Assembly (NCBI RefSeq): GCF_019890615.1
Contig: NZ_JAINVZ010000026.1
Span: 1 to 64,000, forward strand
Direction of reading: 5' to 3'
Length of the DNA: 64,000 nt
Origin: Streptantibioticus parmotrematis
GTDB lineage: Bacteria; Actinomycetota; Actinomycetes; Streptomycetales; Streptomycetaceae
The notes under the pieces were generated by a model. It ran no database searches, had not been told where the DNA came from, and saw nothing but the letters and a program-made list of their open reading frames with translations. The translations under genes were made by a program, and so were the position numbers. How positions within the stretch are numbered: position 1 is the stretch's first letter; each line of letters begins with the position of its first letter. Of this stretch, positions 8,961 through 19,435 are shown piece by piece.

Positions 8961-10279
8961 GCCTGATCCCCTCCCGGAGCGGATGTCGTGTGGGCCGATG
9001 TCGTGTGGGCGGCGGGTGGCGGCGCGGGCCGGCTCGCGGGCCGGTTGCGGCGCCGGGTCCGCCACAGCTGGAGCAGGTGCTTGGCGCCCGGTCCGCCGAG
9101 GCGGGCGAGCATGGTGAGGAACGGCTTGACGTCGTCGCCGCTGAACCAGGCGAGTTCGGTGCCGGTGGCGCGGCGGGGGGCGTGCGGGGTGGTGTAGCCG
9201 CCGCGGCGGTAGGCGATCAGGGCGGGCAGGTCGATGTTCTCCACGACGAAGCGGCGGCCGTCCAGCTGTGCCACCCGCGGAACATGACGGCCCGTCAGGT
9301 CGAGGTGGTGGGCGCGGACGACGTCGATGCCCGCGGCGTTCTCGAAGAGCCGGAACTGCGCGCCGACGCGCGGGTTGAAGTCCAGCAGCTTGTAGCGCCC
9401 GTCGCGGCGGTCGAAGCGCAGGTCGAGGTCGGCGGTGCCGGAGAAGCCGATCTGCTTGACGAACTGGGCGGCCAGATCCGCGAGTTCGGGGTTGGGCACG
9501 ACGTAGGCGCAGGCGGTCATGCCCGCGTGCGGTGGCCAGGAGCGGACCTTGACCCCGGTGAACAGGGCCCGGGGCGCGTGGTCGGCGTCGAAGTAGCCGT
9601 GCACGATCCAGTCCTCGGCCTGCTCGCGCGGCAGGTACTCCTGGAGCACCACGCCGGGCCGCTCGCCCCAGCCGCCCGCCAGCGCCAGCAGTTCGCGCGG
9701 TCCGGCGATGCGGGTGGTGCCGGGCACCACGGGCGCGCGGCGGCGTTCGAACGCGTCGCGGTTCTTGGCGACCACGGGGAAGCGGGCCTCTTCCGCGAAC
9801 TCCCTTATGTCGTCCTGGGTTTCGGGGAACGCGGCGCGCGGGGTGGGCACGCCGTGCGTCAGGCACAGGTCGTGCAGGCCGCGCTTGCTGGCGAGCCGCC
9901 GGGGCAGCGTGGGATCGACCCGGGGCAGCAGGAAGCGGGCGGACAGTTCGGCCGCGTGCTCGGCGACGAGCACCGCGGCCTCCTCGTCGGTGGGGATCAG
10001 CACGCTGGGTCTGCCGATCCGGCGGCCGACGTCCAGCAGTCCGGCGACCAGCCGCTCGGGTTCCTCCAGGCCGGTGGTGGGCCACACGTAGCCGTGGGTC
10101 AGGTAGCGGGAGGAGCCCGCCGGGGTGAAGCGGTCCTCGGTGACCGCGTACATCGGGACGCCCAGCCTGCCGAGGCTGCGGATGGCGCCGACACCGCCGT
10201 GGTGCAGCGGGTAGTTGCCGATCTTCACCATGAGGCCCGGTACGGACCTGTCCACCGCGAACGACGGCGCACTCGCCAC
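8957..10279 (-). CDS. ATP-grasp carboxylate-amine ligase-like protein
   Basis: 440 residues from the GTG at 10279, which has a GAGGGGGG site; an upstream in-frame start at 10375 would add 32 low-complexity residues. The N-terminal part resembles a pre-ATP-grasp domain (GVGAIRSLGRLGVPMYAV, then SVLIPTDEEAAVLVAEHA). The ATP-grasp fold follows with FPVVAKNRDAF, a lid region, and the metal-binding end LLDFNPRVGAQF near 315. The family ligates a carboxylate to an amine with ATP (D-aspartate ligase and carbamoyl-phosphate-synthase-like proteins). The C-terminal 30 residues are a disordered Pro/Ala/Thr tail. It is translationally coupled to the flavoprotein. Actual substrates are not predictable. 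Confidence 0.72.
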   Translation of the reverse strand: MASAPSFAVDRSVPGLMVKIGNYPLHHGGVGAIRSLGRLGVPMYAVTEDRFTPAGSSRYLTHGYVWPTTGLEEPERLVAGLLDVGRRIGRPSVLIPTDEEAAVLVAEHAAELSARFLLPRVDPTLPRRLASKRGLHDLCLTHGVPTPRAAFPETQDDIREFAEEARFPVVAKNRDAFERRRAPVVPGTTRIAGPRELLALAGGWGERPGVVLQEYLPREQAEDWIVHGYFDADHAPRALFTGVKVRSWPPHAGMTACAYVVPNPELADLAAQFVKQIGFSGTADLDLRFDRRDGRYKLLDFNPRVGAQFRLFENAAGIDVVRAHHLDLTGRHVPRVAQLDGRRFVVENIDLPALIAYRRGGYTTPHAPRRATGTELAWFSGDDVKPFLTMLARLGGPGAKHLLQLWRTRRRNRPASRPAPPPAAHTTSAHTTSAPGGDQA

Positions 10280-10426
10280 ATGACCCCCCTCGGTCGCGGG
10301 AGGTTCTCCCCCCTCCCCGCGGCGTTCCCAGGACGCTACTGGCGGACCATCGGACCCAGCAACCGGTTCGGCCATATTGCGAACACGATGTCGGGCATTG
10401 GCCCGATCGTGTCATCAGGGCCCGTT

Positions 10427-10468
10427 CGTGCCGTCCGGTGTCCCGCGTGGGGAGCGCCGGACGGCACG
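10427..10468 (-). terminator. Hairpin terminator below the small secreted-protein gene
   Basis: A perfect 12-bp inverted repeat: CGTGCCGTCCGG at 10427-10438 pairs with 10457-10468 around an 18-base loop. It lies 31 bases past the stop of the secreted-protein gene and before the ATP-grasp gene. There is no long U tract, as is common in high-GC actinomycetes. Confidence 0.6.
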
Positions 10469-10498
10469 CCGAGGAAGGTCAGCGCGAGTGCTGACGCG

Positions 10499-10954
10499 TC
10501 AGCTCCACAGCGGGTACGACACGTGGCGCGGGCTGTGGTCCGGACGGGCGCCCGGGTAGGTCAACTCCAGCGTGGTGAACCGCTGTTGACCGTGGTGCCC
10601 GGCCCACGCCCTCGGGTTCGCCAGCTTCACGTCGACGGCGTACGAGTGGAACTTGCCCGCGGCGCAGTACGGCGTGCAGTCGTTGACGACGTTGGTGCCG
10701 GTGGCCGTGGCCGACGAGGCGCCCCAGGACTTCCAGTGCAGCTTCACCAGGCCGTTGTTGCCGTCCGCGCAGGCCAGCAGGTAGGTGCCGGGACGGACCT
10801 GCGCCTTGAAGGAGCAGTCGACCACGACCGGCCGCGCACCGGACGTGTGCGTATCGGAAGGGGCCCGGGTGGCGGCGGACGCCGGCAAGGAGGCTCCGGC
10901 GAGGGCGGCGCCCGCGCAGAGTATGACCGCGATCTTCAGGTGACGACCTCGCAT
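10499..10954 (-). CDS. Small secreted protein of unknown function
   Basis: 151-residue precursor. The signal peptide has basic MRGRHLK, a hydrophobic run IAVILCAGAALAGASL and a likely cleavage after ASA near residue 27. The mature part has four cysteines (in VDCSF, LLACAD and NDCTPYC), probably forming two disulfides, and conserved-looking blocks RPGTYLLACADGN and AAGKFHSYAVDVKL. I recall similar short exported proteins in many Streptomyces but know no function. The ATG at 10954 has a good GGGGAGGA site. It lies between the nuo operon end and the ATP-grasp pair and ends in its own hairpin. Confidence 0.75.
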   Translation of the reverse strand: MRGRHLKIAVILCAGAALAGASLPASAATRAPSDTHTSGARPVVVDCSFKAQVRPGTYLLACADGNNGLVKLHWKSWGASSATATGTNVVNDCTPYCAAGKFHSYAVDVKLANPRAWAGHHGQQRFTTLELTYPGARPDHSPRHVSYPLWS

Positions 10955-11117
10955 GGGTCCTCCCCGGGTTGGGACGTGAATGCCGGGTACGACCCTACGA
11001 CCCGATCCGGCGGAATACCAACCAATCGGGTCATAGGTTCGTAACGACATTTTCGGTGACAGAAAGGGACGAGTGACGACCATGTGTGACCGGCGCCACA
11101 ACGGGCTTCCTGCCCCC

Positions 11118-12782
11118 TCAGCGCACGAAGACACCCGCCTTTCCGGCCAGGTCCAGGAAGTACTGCGGAGCGACGCCCAGCACCAGCGTCACCGCCACGC
11201 CCAGCGCGATCGCGGTGGAGGTCAGCGGGCTGGGGATGGCCACCGTGGGACCCTGCGGCTGCGGCTCCTGGAAGAACATCATCACGATGACCCTGATGTA
11301 GAAGAACGCGGCGATGGCCGAGGAGATCACACCGACGACGACCAGCGGGACCGCGCCCCCCTGCGCCGCCGCCTTGAAGACCGCGAACTTCCCCGAGAAC
11401 CCGGCGGTCAGCGGAATGCCCGCGAACGACAGCAGGAAGACCGCGAACACGGCGGCCAGCAGCGGCGAACGCCGGCCCAGGCCCGCCCACTTGGACAGGT
11501 GCGTCGCCTCGCCTCCGGCGTCGCGCACCAGCGTGACCACCGCGAAGCCGCCCAGCGTCACGAAGGAGTAGGCGACGAGGTAGAACAGCACCGACGACAC
11601 ACCGCTGGGCGAGACCGCGATGACGCCGGTGAGCAGGAAGCCCGCGTGGGCGATCGAGGAGTACGCCAGCAGCCGCTTCACGTCGGTCTGGGTGACCGCG
11701 ATGATCGCGCCGACCACCATGGTGACGATGGCGACGCCCCACATCACCGGCCGCCAGTCCCACCGCATCCCGGGCAGCACCACGTACAGCAGCCGCAGCA
11801 GCGCGCCGAACGCGGCCACCTTCACCGCCGCCGCCATGAAGCCGGTGACCGGGGTCGGCGCGCCCTGGTAGACGTCGGGCGTCCACATGTGGAACGGCAC
11901 CGCCGCGACCTTGAACAGCAGCCCCATCACCACCATCGCGCCGCCGATCAGCAGCAGCGCGTCGTTGCCCGTGGTGTTGGCCAGCGCCGGGGTGAGCTTG
12001 GCGGTGCCGTCCACCACGTCCGCGATGCCGCCGTACGAGACCGTGCCCGCGTAGCCGTACAGCAGCGCGATGCCGAACAGCAGGATGGCGGAGGAGAACG
12101 CGCCCAGCAGGAAGTACTTGACCGACGCCTCCTGCGACATCAGCCTGCGGCGCCGGGCCAGCGCGCACAGCAGGTACAGCGGGAGGGAGAAGACCTCCAG
12201 CGAGACGAAGAGGGTCAGCAGGTCGTCGGCGGCGGGGAAGATCATCATGCCGGCGACCGCGAACAGCAGCAGCGGGAAGACCTCGGTGGTGGTGAACCCG
12301 GCCCGCACCGCCTTCTGTTCCTGCTCGCCGCCCGGCACCGCGGACCCTTGCGCGGCGAAGGAGTCCACCCGGTTGCCGTGCGCCACCGGGTCGAGGCGGC
12401 GCTCGGCGAAGGTGAACGTGGCGACCAGCGCGATCAGCACGATCGTGCCCTGGAGGAAGAGCGCGGGCCCGTCGACCGCCACCGCGCCCATCGCGGCGAC
12501 GTGCGACCGCCCCTGCGCGTAACCGTCGGCGGCCAGCGCCACCAGCGCGGCGAACGCGGCCGCCAACCCCACGACGGACACCGCGAGTTGACCGGCGTAG
12601 CGGGCGGCACGCGGGGCGAACGCCTCGATCAGCACGCCGAGCACGGCGGCGCCGAAGACGATCAGCACCGGGGAGAGCTGGGCGTACTCGATGTGCGGGG
12701 TGGGGATCGCGGGGGTCGCGGCGGTGTCCGCGAGGGCCCGCGTTGTCCACAGGCTGTGGACGGCTGCTGCCGTGGCGCTCAC
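11118..12782 (-). CDS. nuoN: NADH-quinone oxidoreductase subunit N
   Basis: 554-residue antiporter-like membrane subunit of complex I, one of three proton-translocating modules. About fourteen hydrophobic segments are visible. Typical family blocks are KVAAVPFHMWTPDVYQGAPTP near residue 295 and DVKRLLAYSSIAHAG near 365, carrying the conserved lysines of the proton channel. The first ~30 residues are an extension before the first helix. The GTG start overlaps the nuoM stop by four bases. It is the last gene of the operon; no strong hairpin is visible in the 160 bases after it. Confidence 0.95.
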   Translation of the reverse strand: MSATAAAVHSLWTTRALADTAATPAIPTPHIEYAQLSPVLIVFGAAVLGVLIEAFAPRAARYAGQLAVSVVGLAAAFAALVALAADGYAQGRSHVAAMGAVAVDGPALFLQGTIVLIALVATFTFAERRLDPVAHGNRVDSFAAQGSAVPGGEQEQKAVRAGFTTTEVFPLLLFAVAGMMIFPAADDLLTLFVSLEVFSLPLYLLCALARRRRLMSQEASVKYFLLGAFSSAILLFGIALLYGYAGTVSYGGIADVVDGTAKLTPALANTTGNDALLLIGGAMVVMGLLFKVAAVPFHMWTPDVYQGAPTPVTGFMAAAVKVAAFGALLRLLYVVLPGMRWDWRPVMWGVAIVTMVVGAIIAVTQTDVKRLLAYSSIAHAGFLLTGVIAVSPSGVSSVLFYLVAYSFVTLGGFAVVTLVRDAGGEATHLSKWAGLGRRSPLLAAVFAVFLLSFAGIPLTAGFSGKFAVFKAAAQGGAVPLVVVGVISSAIAAFFYIRVIVMMFFQEPQPQGPTVAIPSPLTSTAIALGVAVTLVLGVAPQYFLDLAGKAGVFVR

Positions 12783-14395
12783 TTGGCGTTCTCCTTCGCT
12801 GCGGCGACCGCGGGCACGGTGACCTTCGGCGGGGGGTCGGTGCGGTGGACGTCGGAGAGGGTGTCCTTGACCGCCGGGTTGATCACGTCGGTCACCGGCT
12901 TGGGATAGACCCCGAGGAAGAGCAGCAGCGCGATCAGCGGCGCCACCACCACCAGTTCCCGCACCTTGAGGTCCTTCATGCCCTCGATGCCCGCCTTGAC
13001 CGGGCCCGTCATGGTGCGCTGGTAGAGCACCAGCACGTACAGCGCGGCCAGCACGATGCCGAGGGTGGCGATCACACCGAGCGCCGGATAGCGGGTGAAG
13101 GTGCCGACCAGCACCAGGAACTCACTGACGAACGGCCCGAGTCCGGGCAGCGACAGCGTCGCCAGGCCGCCGACCAGGAAGGTCCCGGCGAGCAGCGGCG
13201 CGACCTTCTGCACCCCGCCGAAGTCCGCGATCCTGCGCGAGCCGCGCCTGCTGATCAAGAAGCCCGCGACCAGCAGCAACGCGGCGGTCGAGACGCCGTG
13301 GTTGACCATGTAGAGGGTCGCGCCGGACTGGCCCTGGGAGGTCATCGCGAAGATGCCCAGGATGATGAAGCCGAAGTGCGAGATCGACGCGTACGCGATC
13401 AGCCGCTTGATGTCGCGCTGGCCGACCGCGAGCAGCGCGCCGTAGATGATGCCGATGACGGCCAGCACCAGGATCACCGGCGTCGCCCACTTCGAGGCGG
13501 CCGGGAAGAGCTGGAGGCAGTAGCGCAGCATCGCGAAGGTGCCGACCTTGTCCACGACCGCGGTGATCAGGACGGCGACCGGTGCGGTGGACTCGCCCAT
13601 GGCGTTGGGCAGCCAGGTGTGCAGCGGCCACAGCGGCGCCTTGACCGCGAAGGCGAAGAAGAAGCCCAGGAAGATCCAGCGTTCGGCGGTCGTGGACAGC
13701 GTCAGCGTGCCGTTGGCCCGGTCGTGCAGGATCTGCGGCAACGAGAAGGTGCCCGCGCCGAGTTGGTGGGCGGTGACCGCGTAAAGACCGATCACCGCGG
13801 CCAGCATGACCAGGCCGCCGACCAGGTTGTAGAGCAGGAACTTCACGGCCGCGTAGGAGCGTTGGCGGGCCTGCTCGTCCTCGCCGTGCGCGCCCGCCTG
13901 GTCGCCGAAGCCGCCGATGAGGAAGTACATCGGGATCAGCATGGCTTCGAAGAAGACGTAGAAGAGGAAGACGTCGGTGGACTCGAAGGCGATCACCACC
14001 ATCGCCTCGACCAGCAGGATCAGCGCGAAGAAGCCCTGCGTGGGCCGCCAGCGGCGGTCACTGGTCTCCAGCGGGTCGGCGTCGTGCCACCCGGCGAGCA
14101 TCACGAACGGCACCAGCACCGCGGTCAGCAGCACCAGCACCACCGCGATGCCGTCCACCCCGAGCTCGTAACGCACCCCGAACGCGGTGATCCAGGCGTG
14201 CGACTCGGTGAGTTGGTACCGCGCGCCGCCCGGCGAGAAGCGGGCGGTCACCACGGCCGCCAGCACCAGCGTGGCCAGCGCGAAGGCCAGCGCCGTCCAC
14301 TTGGCCGCGGTGCGCCGGGCGGCCGGCACCGCGGCGGTCACCACCGCGCCGGCCGCGGGCACCACGGCGGTGACGGTGAGGAGCGGGAAGGACAT
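12779..14395 (-). CDS. nuoM: NADH-quinone oxidoreductase subunit M
   Basis: 538-residue antiporter-like subunit. It contains the blocks YVFFEAMLIPMYFLIGG, AVKAPLWPLHTWLPNA and DIKRLIAYASISHFG, diagnostic for NuoM/MrpD-type proteins and carrying the channel Glu and Lys residues. The ATG at 14395 lies one base after the nuoL stop, with GAGGGG about eight bases upstream; a GTG nine bases earlier is less well placed. It works in the distal membrane arm between NuoL and NuoN. Confidence 0.95.
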   Translation of the reverse strand: MSFPLLTVTAVVPAAGAVVTAAVPAARRTAAKWTALAFALATLVLAAVVTARFSPGGARYQLTESHAWITAFGVRYELGVDGIAVVLVLLTAVLVPFVMLAGWHDADPLETSDRRWRPTQGFFALILLVEAMVVIAFESTDVFLFYVFFEAMLIPMYFLIGGFGDQAGAHGEDEQARQRSYAAVKFLLYNLVGGLVMLAAVIGLYAVTAHQLGAGTFSLPQILHDRANGTLTLSTTAERWIFLGFFFAFAVKAPLWPLHTWLPNAMGESTAPVAVLITAVVDKVGTFAMLRYCLQLFPAASKWATPVILVLAVIGIIYGALLAVGQRDIKRLIAYASISHFGFIILGIFAMTSQGQSGATLYMVNHGVSTAALLLVAGFLISRRGSRRIADFGGVQKVAPLLAGTFLVGGLATLSLPGLGPFVSEFLVLVGTFTRYPALGVIATLGIVLAALYVLVLYQRTMTGPVKAGIEGMKDLKVRELVVVAPLIALLLFLGVYPKPVTDVINPAVKDTLSDVHRTDPPPKVTVPAVAAAKENAK

Positions 14396-14396
14396 G

Positions 14397-16292
14397 TCAG
14401 ACACCCCTCATCAGCAGGGTCGCGGCGACCAGCACGGCCGTGCCGCCGAGCATCGAGACCGCGTACGACCTCACGAAGCCGTTCTGGAGCCTGCGCAGCC
14501 GCCCCGACAGGCCGCCGACACCGGCCGCCGTGCCGTTGACCGCGCCGTCGACGACCGTGTGGTCCAGGTAGACCAGGCTGCGGGTCAGGTGTTCGCCGCC
14601 GCGCACCAGCACCACGTGGTTGAAGTCGTCCTGGAGCAGGTCGCGGCGGGCGGCCCGGGTGAGCAGCGAACCGCGCGGCGCGACGGCCGGGACGGCCTGC
14701 CGTCCGTAGCTCTGCCAGGCGAGGCCGACGCCGAGGATCAGCACGACGAGCGTGGCCACCGTGATCTCCCAGGTGGCGACCGGCGAGTGGCCGTCGCTGT
14801 GGCCGGTGACCGGCTGGAGCCACTTGAGGAAGGCGGAGTTGATGGAGAACAGCCCGCCCGCGAAGACCGAGCCGAAGGCCAGGATCGACATCGGGATCGT
14901 CATGATCTTCGGCGACTCGTGCGGGTGCGGCTCGTGGCCCTCGGCGTCCGGCTGCCAGCGCTTGTCGCCGAAGAACGTCATCAGCATGACGCGGGTCATG
15001 TAGAACGCGGTGATGCCCGCGCCGACCAGGGCGACCGCGCCGAGGGTCCAGCCCTCGGTGCCGCCCTTGGCGAACGCCGCCTCGATGATCTTGTCCTTGG
15101 ACCAGTAGCCGGACAGCCCCGGGAAGCCGATGATCGCCAGGTAGCCCAGGCCGAAGGTGACGAAGGTGACCGGCATGTACGTGCGCAGCGCGCCGAACCT
15201 GCGCATGTCCACCTCGTCGTTCATCCCGTGCATCACGGAACCGGCGCCGAGGAACAGGCCCGCCTTGAAGAAGCCGTGGGTGACCAGGTGCATGATCGCG
15301 AAGACGTAGCCGATCGGGCCCAGGCCCGCGGCCAGCATCATGTAGCCGATCTGCGACATCGTGGAGCCCGCCAGCGCCTTCTTGATGTCGTCCTTGGCGC
15401 AACCGACGATCGCACCGAAGACCAGCGTGACCGCGCCGACCACGCACACCGCCAGCTGCGCGGTGGGCGCCGCGTTGAAGATCGCGCCGGAGCGCACCAC
15501 CAGGTAGACGCCCGCGGTCACCATGGTCGCCGCGTGGATGAGCGCCGAGACCGGGGTCGGGCCCTCCATCGCGTCGCCCAGCCAGGACTGGAGCGGCACC
15601 TGGGCCGACTTGCCGCAGGCGGCCAGCAGGAGCAGCAGCCCGATCGTGGTCAGCCGGCCCTGCGAGACGTCGCCGACGTGCGCGAAGACCGGGCGGAAGG
15701 CGAAGGAGCCGAACGTGGTGAACATGACCATGATGGCGATCGACAGGCCCATGTCGCCGACCCGGTTGACCAGGAACGCCTTCTTCGCCGCCGTCGCCGC
15801 GCTGGGCTTGTGCTGCCAGAAGCCGATCAGCAGGTACGAGGCGAGGCCCACGCCCTCCCAGCCGACGTACAGCAGCAGGTAGTTGTCGGCCAGCACCAGC
15901 AGCAGCATCGCCGCGAGGAAGAGGTTGAGGTAGCCGAAGAACTTGCGGCGGTTCTCGTCGTGCTCCATGTAGCCGACCGAGTAGATGTGGATCAGCGTGC
16001 CCACACCGGTGATCAACAGCACGAAGGTCATCGACAGCTGGTCGAGCTGGAAGCCGACGTCCGCCTGGAAGCCCGCCACCGGCACCCAGGTGAACAGGTG
16101 GGAGGTCAGCGTCCGCTGGGCCGGGCTCCTGGAGAGCAGGTCGGCGAAGAGGACGACGCCGATGACGAAGGAGACGGCCGCCCACAGGCAGCCGATCCAG
16201 TGTCCGGTGCGGTCGAGCCGCCTGCCGCCCACGAGCAGGATGCCCGCCCCGAGCAGCGGTGCCCCGACCAGGGCTCCGATGAGAGGATCCAC
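14397..16292 (-). CDS. nuoL: NADH-quinone oxidoreductase subunit L
   Basis: 631-residue distal antiporter-like subunit. It shows [50 protein letters not shown] and [20 protein letters not shown], all characteristic of NuoL. The C-terminal part should include the lateral helix that ties the membrane arm together; the region from about 470 to 560 has the expected mix of hydrophobic and amphipathic sequence. It is spaced 15 bases from nuoK. Confidence 0.95.
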   Translation of the reverse strand: MDPLIGALVGAPLLGAGILLVGGRRLDRTGHWIGCLWAAVSFVIGVVLFADLLSRSPAQRTLTSHLFTWVPVAGFQADVGFQLDQLSMTFVLLITGVGTLIHIYSVGYMEHDENRRKFFGYLNLFLAAMLLLVLADNYLLLYVGWEGVGLASYLLIGFWQHKPSAATAAKKAFLVNRVGDMGLSIAIMVMFTTFGSFAFRPVFAHVGDVSQGRLTTIGLLLLLAACGKSAQVPLQSWLGDAMEGPTPVSALIHAATMVTAGVYLVVRSGAIFNAAPTAQLAVCVVGAVTLVFGAIVGCAKDDIKKALAGSTMSQIGYMMLAAGLGPIGYVFAIMHLVTHGFFKAGLFLGAGSVMHGMNDEVDMRRFGALRTYMPVTFVTFGLGYLAIIGFPGLSGYWSKDKIIEAAFAKGGTEGWTLGAVALVGAGITAFYMTRVMLMTFFGDKRWQPDAEGHEPHPHESPKIMTIPMSILAFGSVFAGGLFSINSAFLKWLQPVTGHSDGHSPVATWEITVATLVVLILGVGLAWQSYGRQAVPAVAPRGSLLTRAARRDLLQDDFNHVVLVRGGEHLTRSLVYLDHTVVDGAVNGTAAGVGGLSGRLRRLQNGFVRSYAVSMLGGTAVLVAATLLMRGV

Positions 16293-16307
16293 GTCGAGTG
16301 CTCCTGT

Positions 16308-16607
16308 CTACAGCTTCATCAGGTCGGCGTCATCGACCGAGGCCGAGTGGCGTGAGCGGAAGAAGGTCACGATGATCGCGAGGCCCACCACGACCTCGGC
16401 CGCCGCGACGACCATCGTGAAGAAGGCGATGATCTGGCCGTCGAGGTTGCCGTGCAGCCGGGAGAAGGTGACGAACGCCAGGTTGCAGGCGTTCAGCATC
16501 AGCTCGACGCACATGAAGACGATGATCGCGTTGCGCCTGATGAGGACACCTGCGGCGCCGATGGTGAACAACAGGGCCGACAGATAGAGGTAGTTGGCGG
16601 GATTCAC
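16308..16607 (-). CDS. nuoK: NADH-quinone oxidoreductase subunit K
   Basis: 99 residues with three membrane helices, the usual length for NuoK. The block [16 protein letters not shown] (here [16 protein letters not shown]) carries the conserved membrane glutamate, and a second acidic residue lies in [11 protein letters not shown]. Start is GTG, overlapping the nuoJ stop by four bases. Part of the E-channel and antiporter-like chain next to the quinone site. Confidence 0.95.
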   Translation of the reverse strand: MNPANYLYLSALLFTIGAAGVLIRRNAIIVFMCVELMLNACNLAFVTFSRLHGNLDGQIIAFFTMVVAAAEVVVGLAIIVTFFRSRHSASVDDADLMKL

Positions 16608-17464
16608 TTGGCGGCTCCCTCGGCGTGGTTCGCCCCGTCGTTGTCGCCCGAGCGGTCCCGGCCGCCCTCCGGCGCGCCCTCGCCCTCGGTCACGCCCTCG
16701 ACGTACTCGTCCGAGCGCTGCTCCAACTTCCGTACCCGGCGCTCCTGTTCGCCGCCCACGTCACGGACCTGGCCGCGGGCGCGCAGTGTCTGGTTGACCG
16801 TCAGCTCCGACGGGGTGCCGTCGGGCAGCAGGCCGGGGACGTCGACCGCGTTGTGCCGGGCGAAGACACCGGGGGCCGGGAGCGGGGTGACGTTGCGGCC
16901 CTCGCGCACGCGGGCCTCGGACTGCTCGCGCTGGGTGGCGGGGCGTTCGGTGCGCTCGCGGTGGGTGAGGACCATCGCGCCGACCGCCGCGGTGATCAGC
17001 AGGGCGCCGGTGATCTCGAAGGCCCACACGTAGGTGGTGAACACCAGCCGGGCCAGGCCCTCGACGTTGCCGCCCGCGTTGGCCTGGGCGAGGCCGGTGA
17101 ACCGGTGCAGCGAGGCGTTGGCGATGCCCGCGATCAGCAGGATGCCGAAGCCGATCCCGCACAGCACGGCCGCCGCGCGCTGGCCGCGGATGGTCTCCTT
17201 CAGCGAGTCGGCGGCGGTGATGCCGACCAGCATGACGACGAAGAGGAACAGCATCATGACCGCGCCGGTGTAGACGACGATCTGCACGATGCCCAGGAAG
17301 TAGGCGCCCTGCGCGAGGTAGAAGACGGCCAGCACGATCATCGTGCCGGCCAGGCAGAGGGCGCTGTGCACCGCCTTTCTCATGCCGACGGTGCCGAGCG
17401 CACCGAGCACCGCGACGATTCCGAGCACCCAGAACTGGATCGCCTCGCCGGTGGATGTGGTCAT
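16604..17464 (-). CDS. nuoJ: NADH-quinone oxidoreductase subunit J, with a long charged tail
   Basis: 286 residues. The first ~175 residues form the five-helix NuoJ core, including [19 protein letters not shown] with its pi-bulge region. The remaining ~110 residues are a soluble, Arg/Glu-rich, low-complexity extension ([10 protein letters not shown] onwards) ending in [10 protein letters not shown]. Typical NuoJ proteins elsewhere are 160-200 residues, so the tail is an actinobacterial addition of unknown role. The ATG at 17464 overlaps the nuoI stop by four bases. Confidence 0.93.
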   Translation of the reverse strand: MTTSTGEAIQFWVLGIVAVLGALGTVGMRKAVHSALCLAGTMIVLAVFYLAQGAYFLGIVQIVVYTGAVMMLFLFVVMLVGITAADSLKETIRGQRAAAVLCGIGFGILLIAGIANASLHRFTGLAQANAGGNVEGLARLVFTTYVWAFEITGALLITAAVGAMVLTHRERTERPATQREQSEARVREGRNVTPLPAPGVFARHNAVDVPGLLPDGTPSELTVNQTLRARGQVRDVGGEQERRVRKLEQRSDEYVEGVTEGEGAPEGGRDRSGDNDGANHAEGAAK

Positions 17465-18093
17465 CGGGTCGCTCCTCCCGGGTGCGCGGTGGCCTCGGGC
17501 CCGGCGACGTCCGCCTCGTCCGCGGCCACCTCGTCGGCCCGCTTCTCGCCCTTGCTGAGGGCGGGCTGGCGGACGGTGCCGGGGGCGGCCTCGGTGACCT
17601 TGCCGAGGTAGTAGTCCTGCTCGTCGGTGCCGGGGTAGATGGCGTGCGGGGTGTCGACCATGCCGTCGGTGAGCCCTGCGAGCAGTTCGTCCTTGGTGTA
17701 GATCAGGGAGGCACGGGTGCGGTCGGCGAGCTCGTACTCGTTGGTCATCGTCAGCGCCCGGGTCGGGCACGCCTCGATGCACAGCCCGCACAGGATGCAG
17801 CGGGCGTAGTTGATCTGGTAGACGCGGCCGTAGCGCTCGCCGGGCGAGTAGCGCTCCTCGTCGGTGTTGTCCGCGCCCTCGACGTAGATGGCGTCGGCCG
17901 GGCAGGCCCAGGCGCACAGTTCGCAGCCCACGCACTTCTCCAGGCCGTCCGGGTGCCGGTTGAGCTGGTGGCGGCCGTGGAAGCGGGGTGCGGTCGGCTT
18001 CTTCTGCTCCGGGTACTGCTCGGTCAGCCGCTTCTTGAACATGGCCTTGAAGGTCACGCCGAAGCCGGCCACCGGGTTTTCGAAGTCAGGCAT
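17461..18093 (-). CDS. nuoI: NADH-quinone oxidoreductase subunit I (two 4Fe-4S clusters)
   Basis: 210-residue ferredoxin-like subunit that carries clusters N6a and N6b between NuoG and NuoB. Two complete CxxCxxCxxxCP motifs are present: cysteines at 54, 57, 60, 64 and at 99, 102, 105, 109. The last ~50 residues are an Ala/Asp/Glu-rich tail not needed for the fold. It overlaps the end of nuoH by eight bases. Confidence 0.95.
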   Translation of the reverse strand: MPDFENPVAGFGVTFKAMFKKRLTEQYPEQKKPTAPRFHGRHQLNRHPDGLEKCVGCELCAWACPADAIYVEGADNTDEERYSPGERYGRVYQINYARCILCGLCIEACPTRALTMTNEYELADRTRASLIYTKDELLAGLTDGMVDTPHAIYPGTDEQDYYLGKVTEAAPGTVRQPALSKGEKRADEVAADEADVAGPEATAHPGGATR

Positions 18094-19435
18094 CGTCGCC
18101 GTCCTTGCCTACGAGTTGGTGTTCGGCGGCCTCGGGGGCACGCGAGCGCCTGCGGGGCACCGGTGGCAGCGTCTGTCCCGGTTTCGGCGGTACGGGGAAG
18201 CCGCCCGCCATCGGGTCGAACCGGTCGCCGGGACCCTCCTGCCCGGCCTGCCCGGCTCCCTCGGCCTTCTTGGCCGCGCGGTCGCGGAAGACGTCGGCGG
18301 CCAGCGAGATCAGCAGCACCGCGAGCACGCCGCCGCCCACGTAGAGCAGGACCCGCTGGAAGTCGTAGTTCTCGTTGCGCAGCGCCCGTACCGAGGCGAC
18401 CAGCATCAGCCAGACCATGGACACCGGGATGAGGACCTTCCAGCCCAGCTTCATGAACTGGTCGTAGCGCATGCGCGGGAGCGTGCCGCGCAGCCAGATG
18501 AAGACGAAGAGCAGCAGCTGGATCTTGACGGTGAACCACAGCAGCGGCCACCAGCCGTGGTTGGCGCCGGCCCAGAAGGTGCTGATCGGCCAGGGGGCGC
18601 GCCAGCCGCCCAGGAAGAGGGTGGTGGCGACCGCGGAGACGGTGACCATGTTGACGTACTCGGCGAGCATGAACATCGCGAACTTGATCGACGAGTACTC
18701 GGTGTTGAAGCCGCCGACCAGCTCGCCCTCGGCCTCCGGCAGGTCGAAGGGCGCGCGGTTGGTCTCACCGACCATCGCCACCATGTAGACGAGGAAGGAG
18801 ACCGGCAGCAGCAGCACGTACCAGGTGTGCTGCTGGGTGGCGACGATCTGCGAGGTCGACATCGAGTGGGAGTAGAGGAAGACCGCGGCGAACGAGATGC
18901 CCATCGCGATCTCGTACGAGATCATCTGCGCCGTCGAACGCAGGCCGCCCAGCAGCGGATACGTCGAGCCGGACGACCAGCCGGCCAGCACGATGCCGTA
19001 GATGCCGACCGAGGCGGTGGCCAGGATGTACAGCACGCCCACCGGCAGGTCGGTCAACTGCATCGGGGTGCGGTGGCCGAAGACCGAGATCTCGTTGTCG
19101 GCCGGGCCGAAGGGCACCACCGCGAACGACATGAACGCCGGGATCGCGGCGACGACCGGCGCCAGGACGTAGACGAACTTGTCCGCGCCCTTGACGACCA
19201 CGTCCTCCTTCAGCATCAGCTTGATGCCGTCGGCGAGCGACTGGAGCATGCCCCAGGGGCCGTGCCGGTTGGGGCCGATGCGCAGCTGCATCCAGGCGAC
19301 GACCTTGCGCTCCCACACGATGGAGAACAGCACGGTCAGCATCGCGAACGCGAAGCAGAAGACCGCCTTGACGACGACCAGCCACCACGGGTCACGGCCG
19401 AAGTAGGACAGGTCGTCCACTGCCAGGCTGATCAC
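18086..19435 (-). CDS. nuoH: NADH-quinone oxidoreductase subunit H
   Basis: 449-residue membrane subunit that forms the quinone-binding chamber with NuoD and NuoB. It contains [29 protein letters not shown] and [19 protein letters not shown], all hallmark NuoH sequences with the E-channel acidic residues. About 70 residues after the last helix form a Gly/Pro/Arg-rich cytoplasmic tail. The GTG start at 19435 overlaps the nuoG stop (GTGA). Confidence 0.95.
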   Translation of the reverse strand: MISLAVDDLSYFGRDPWWLVVVKAVFCFAFAMLTVLFSIVWERKVVAWMQLRIGPNRHGPWGMLQSLADGIKLMLKEDVVVKGADKFVYVLAPVVAAIPAFMSFAVVPFGPADNEISVFGHRTPMQLTDLPVGVLYILATASVGIYGIVLAGWSSGSTYPLLGGLRSTAQMISYEIAMGISFAAVFLYSHSMSTSQIVATQQHTWYVLLLPVSFLVYMVAMVGETNRAPFDLPEAEGELVGGFNTEYSSIKFAMFMLAEYVNMVTVSAVATTLFLGGWRAPWPISTFWAGANHGWWPLLWFTVKIQLLLFVFIWLRGTLPRMRYDQFMKLGWKVLIPVSMVWLMLVASVRALRNENYDFQRVLLYVGGGVLAVLLISLAADVFRDRAAKKAEGAGQAGQEGPGDRFDPMAGGFPVPPKPGQTLPPVPRRRSRAPEAAEHQLVGKDGDDA

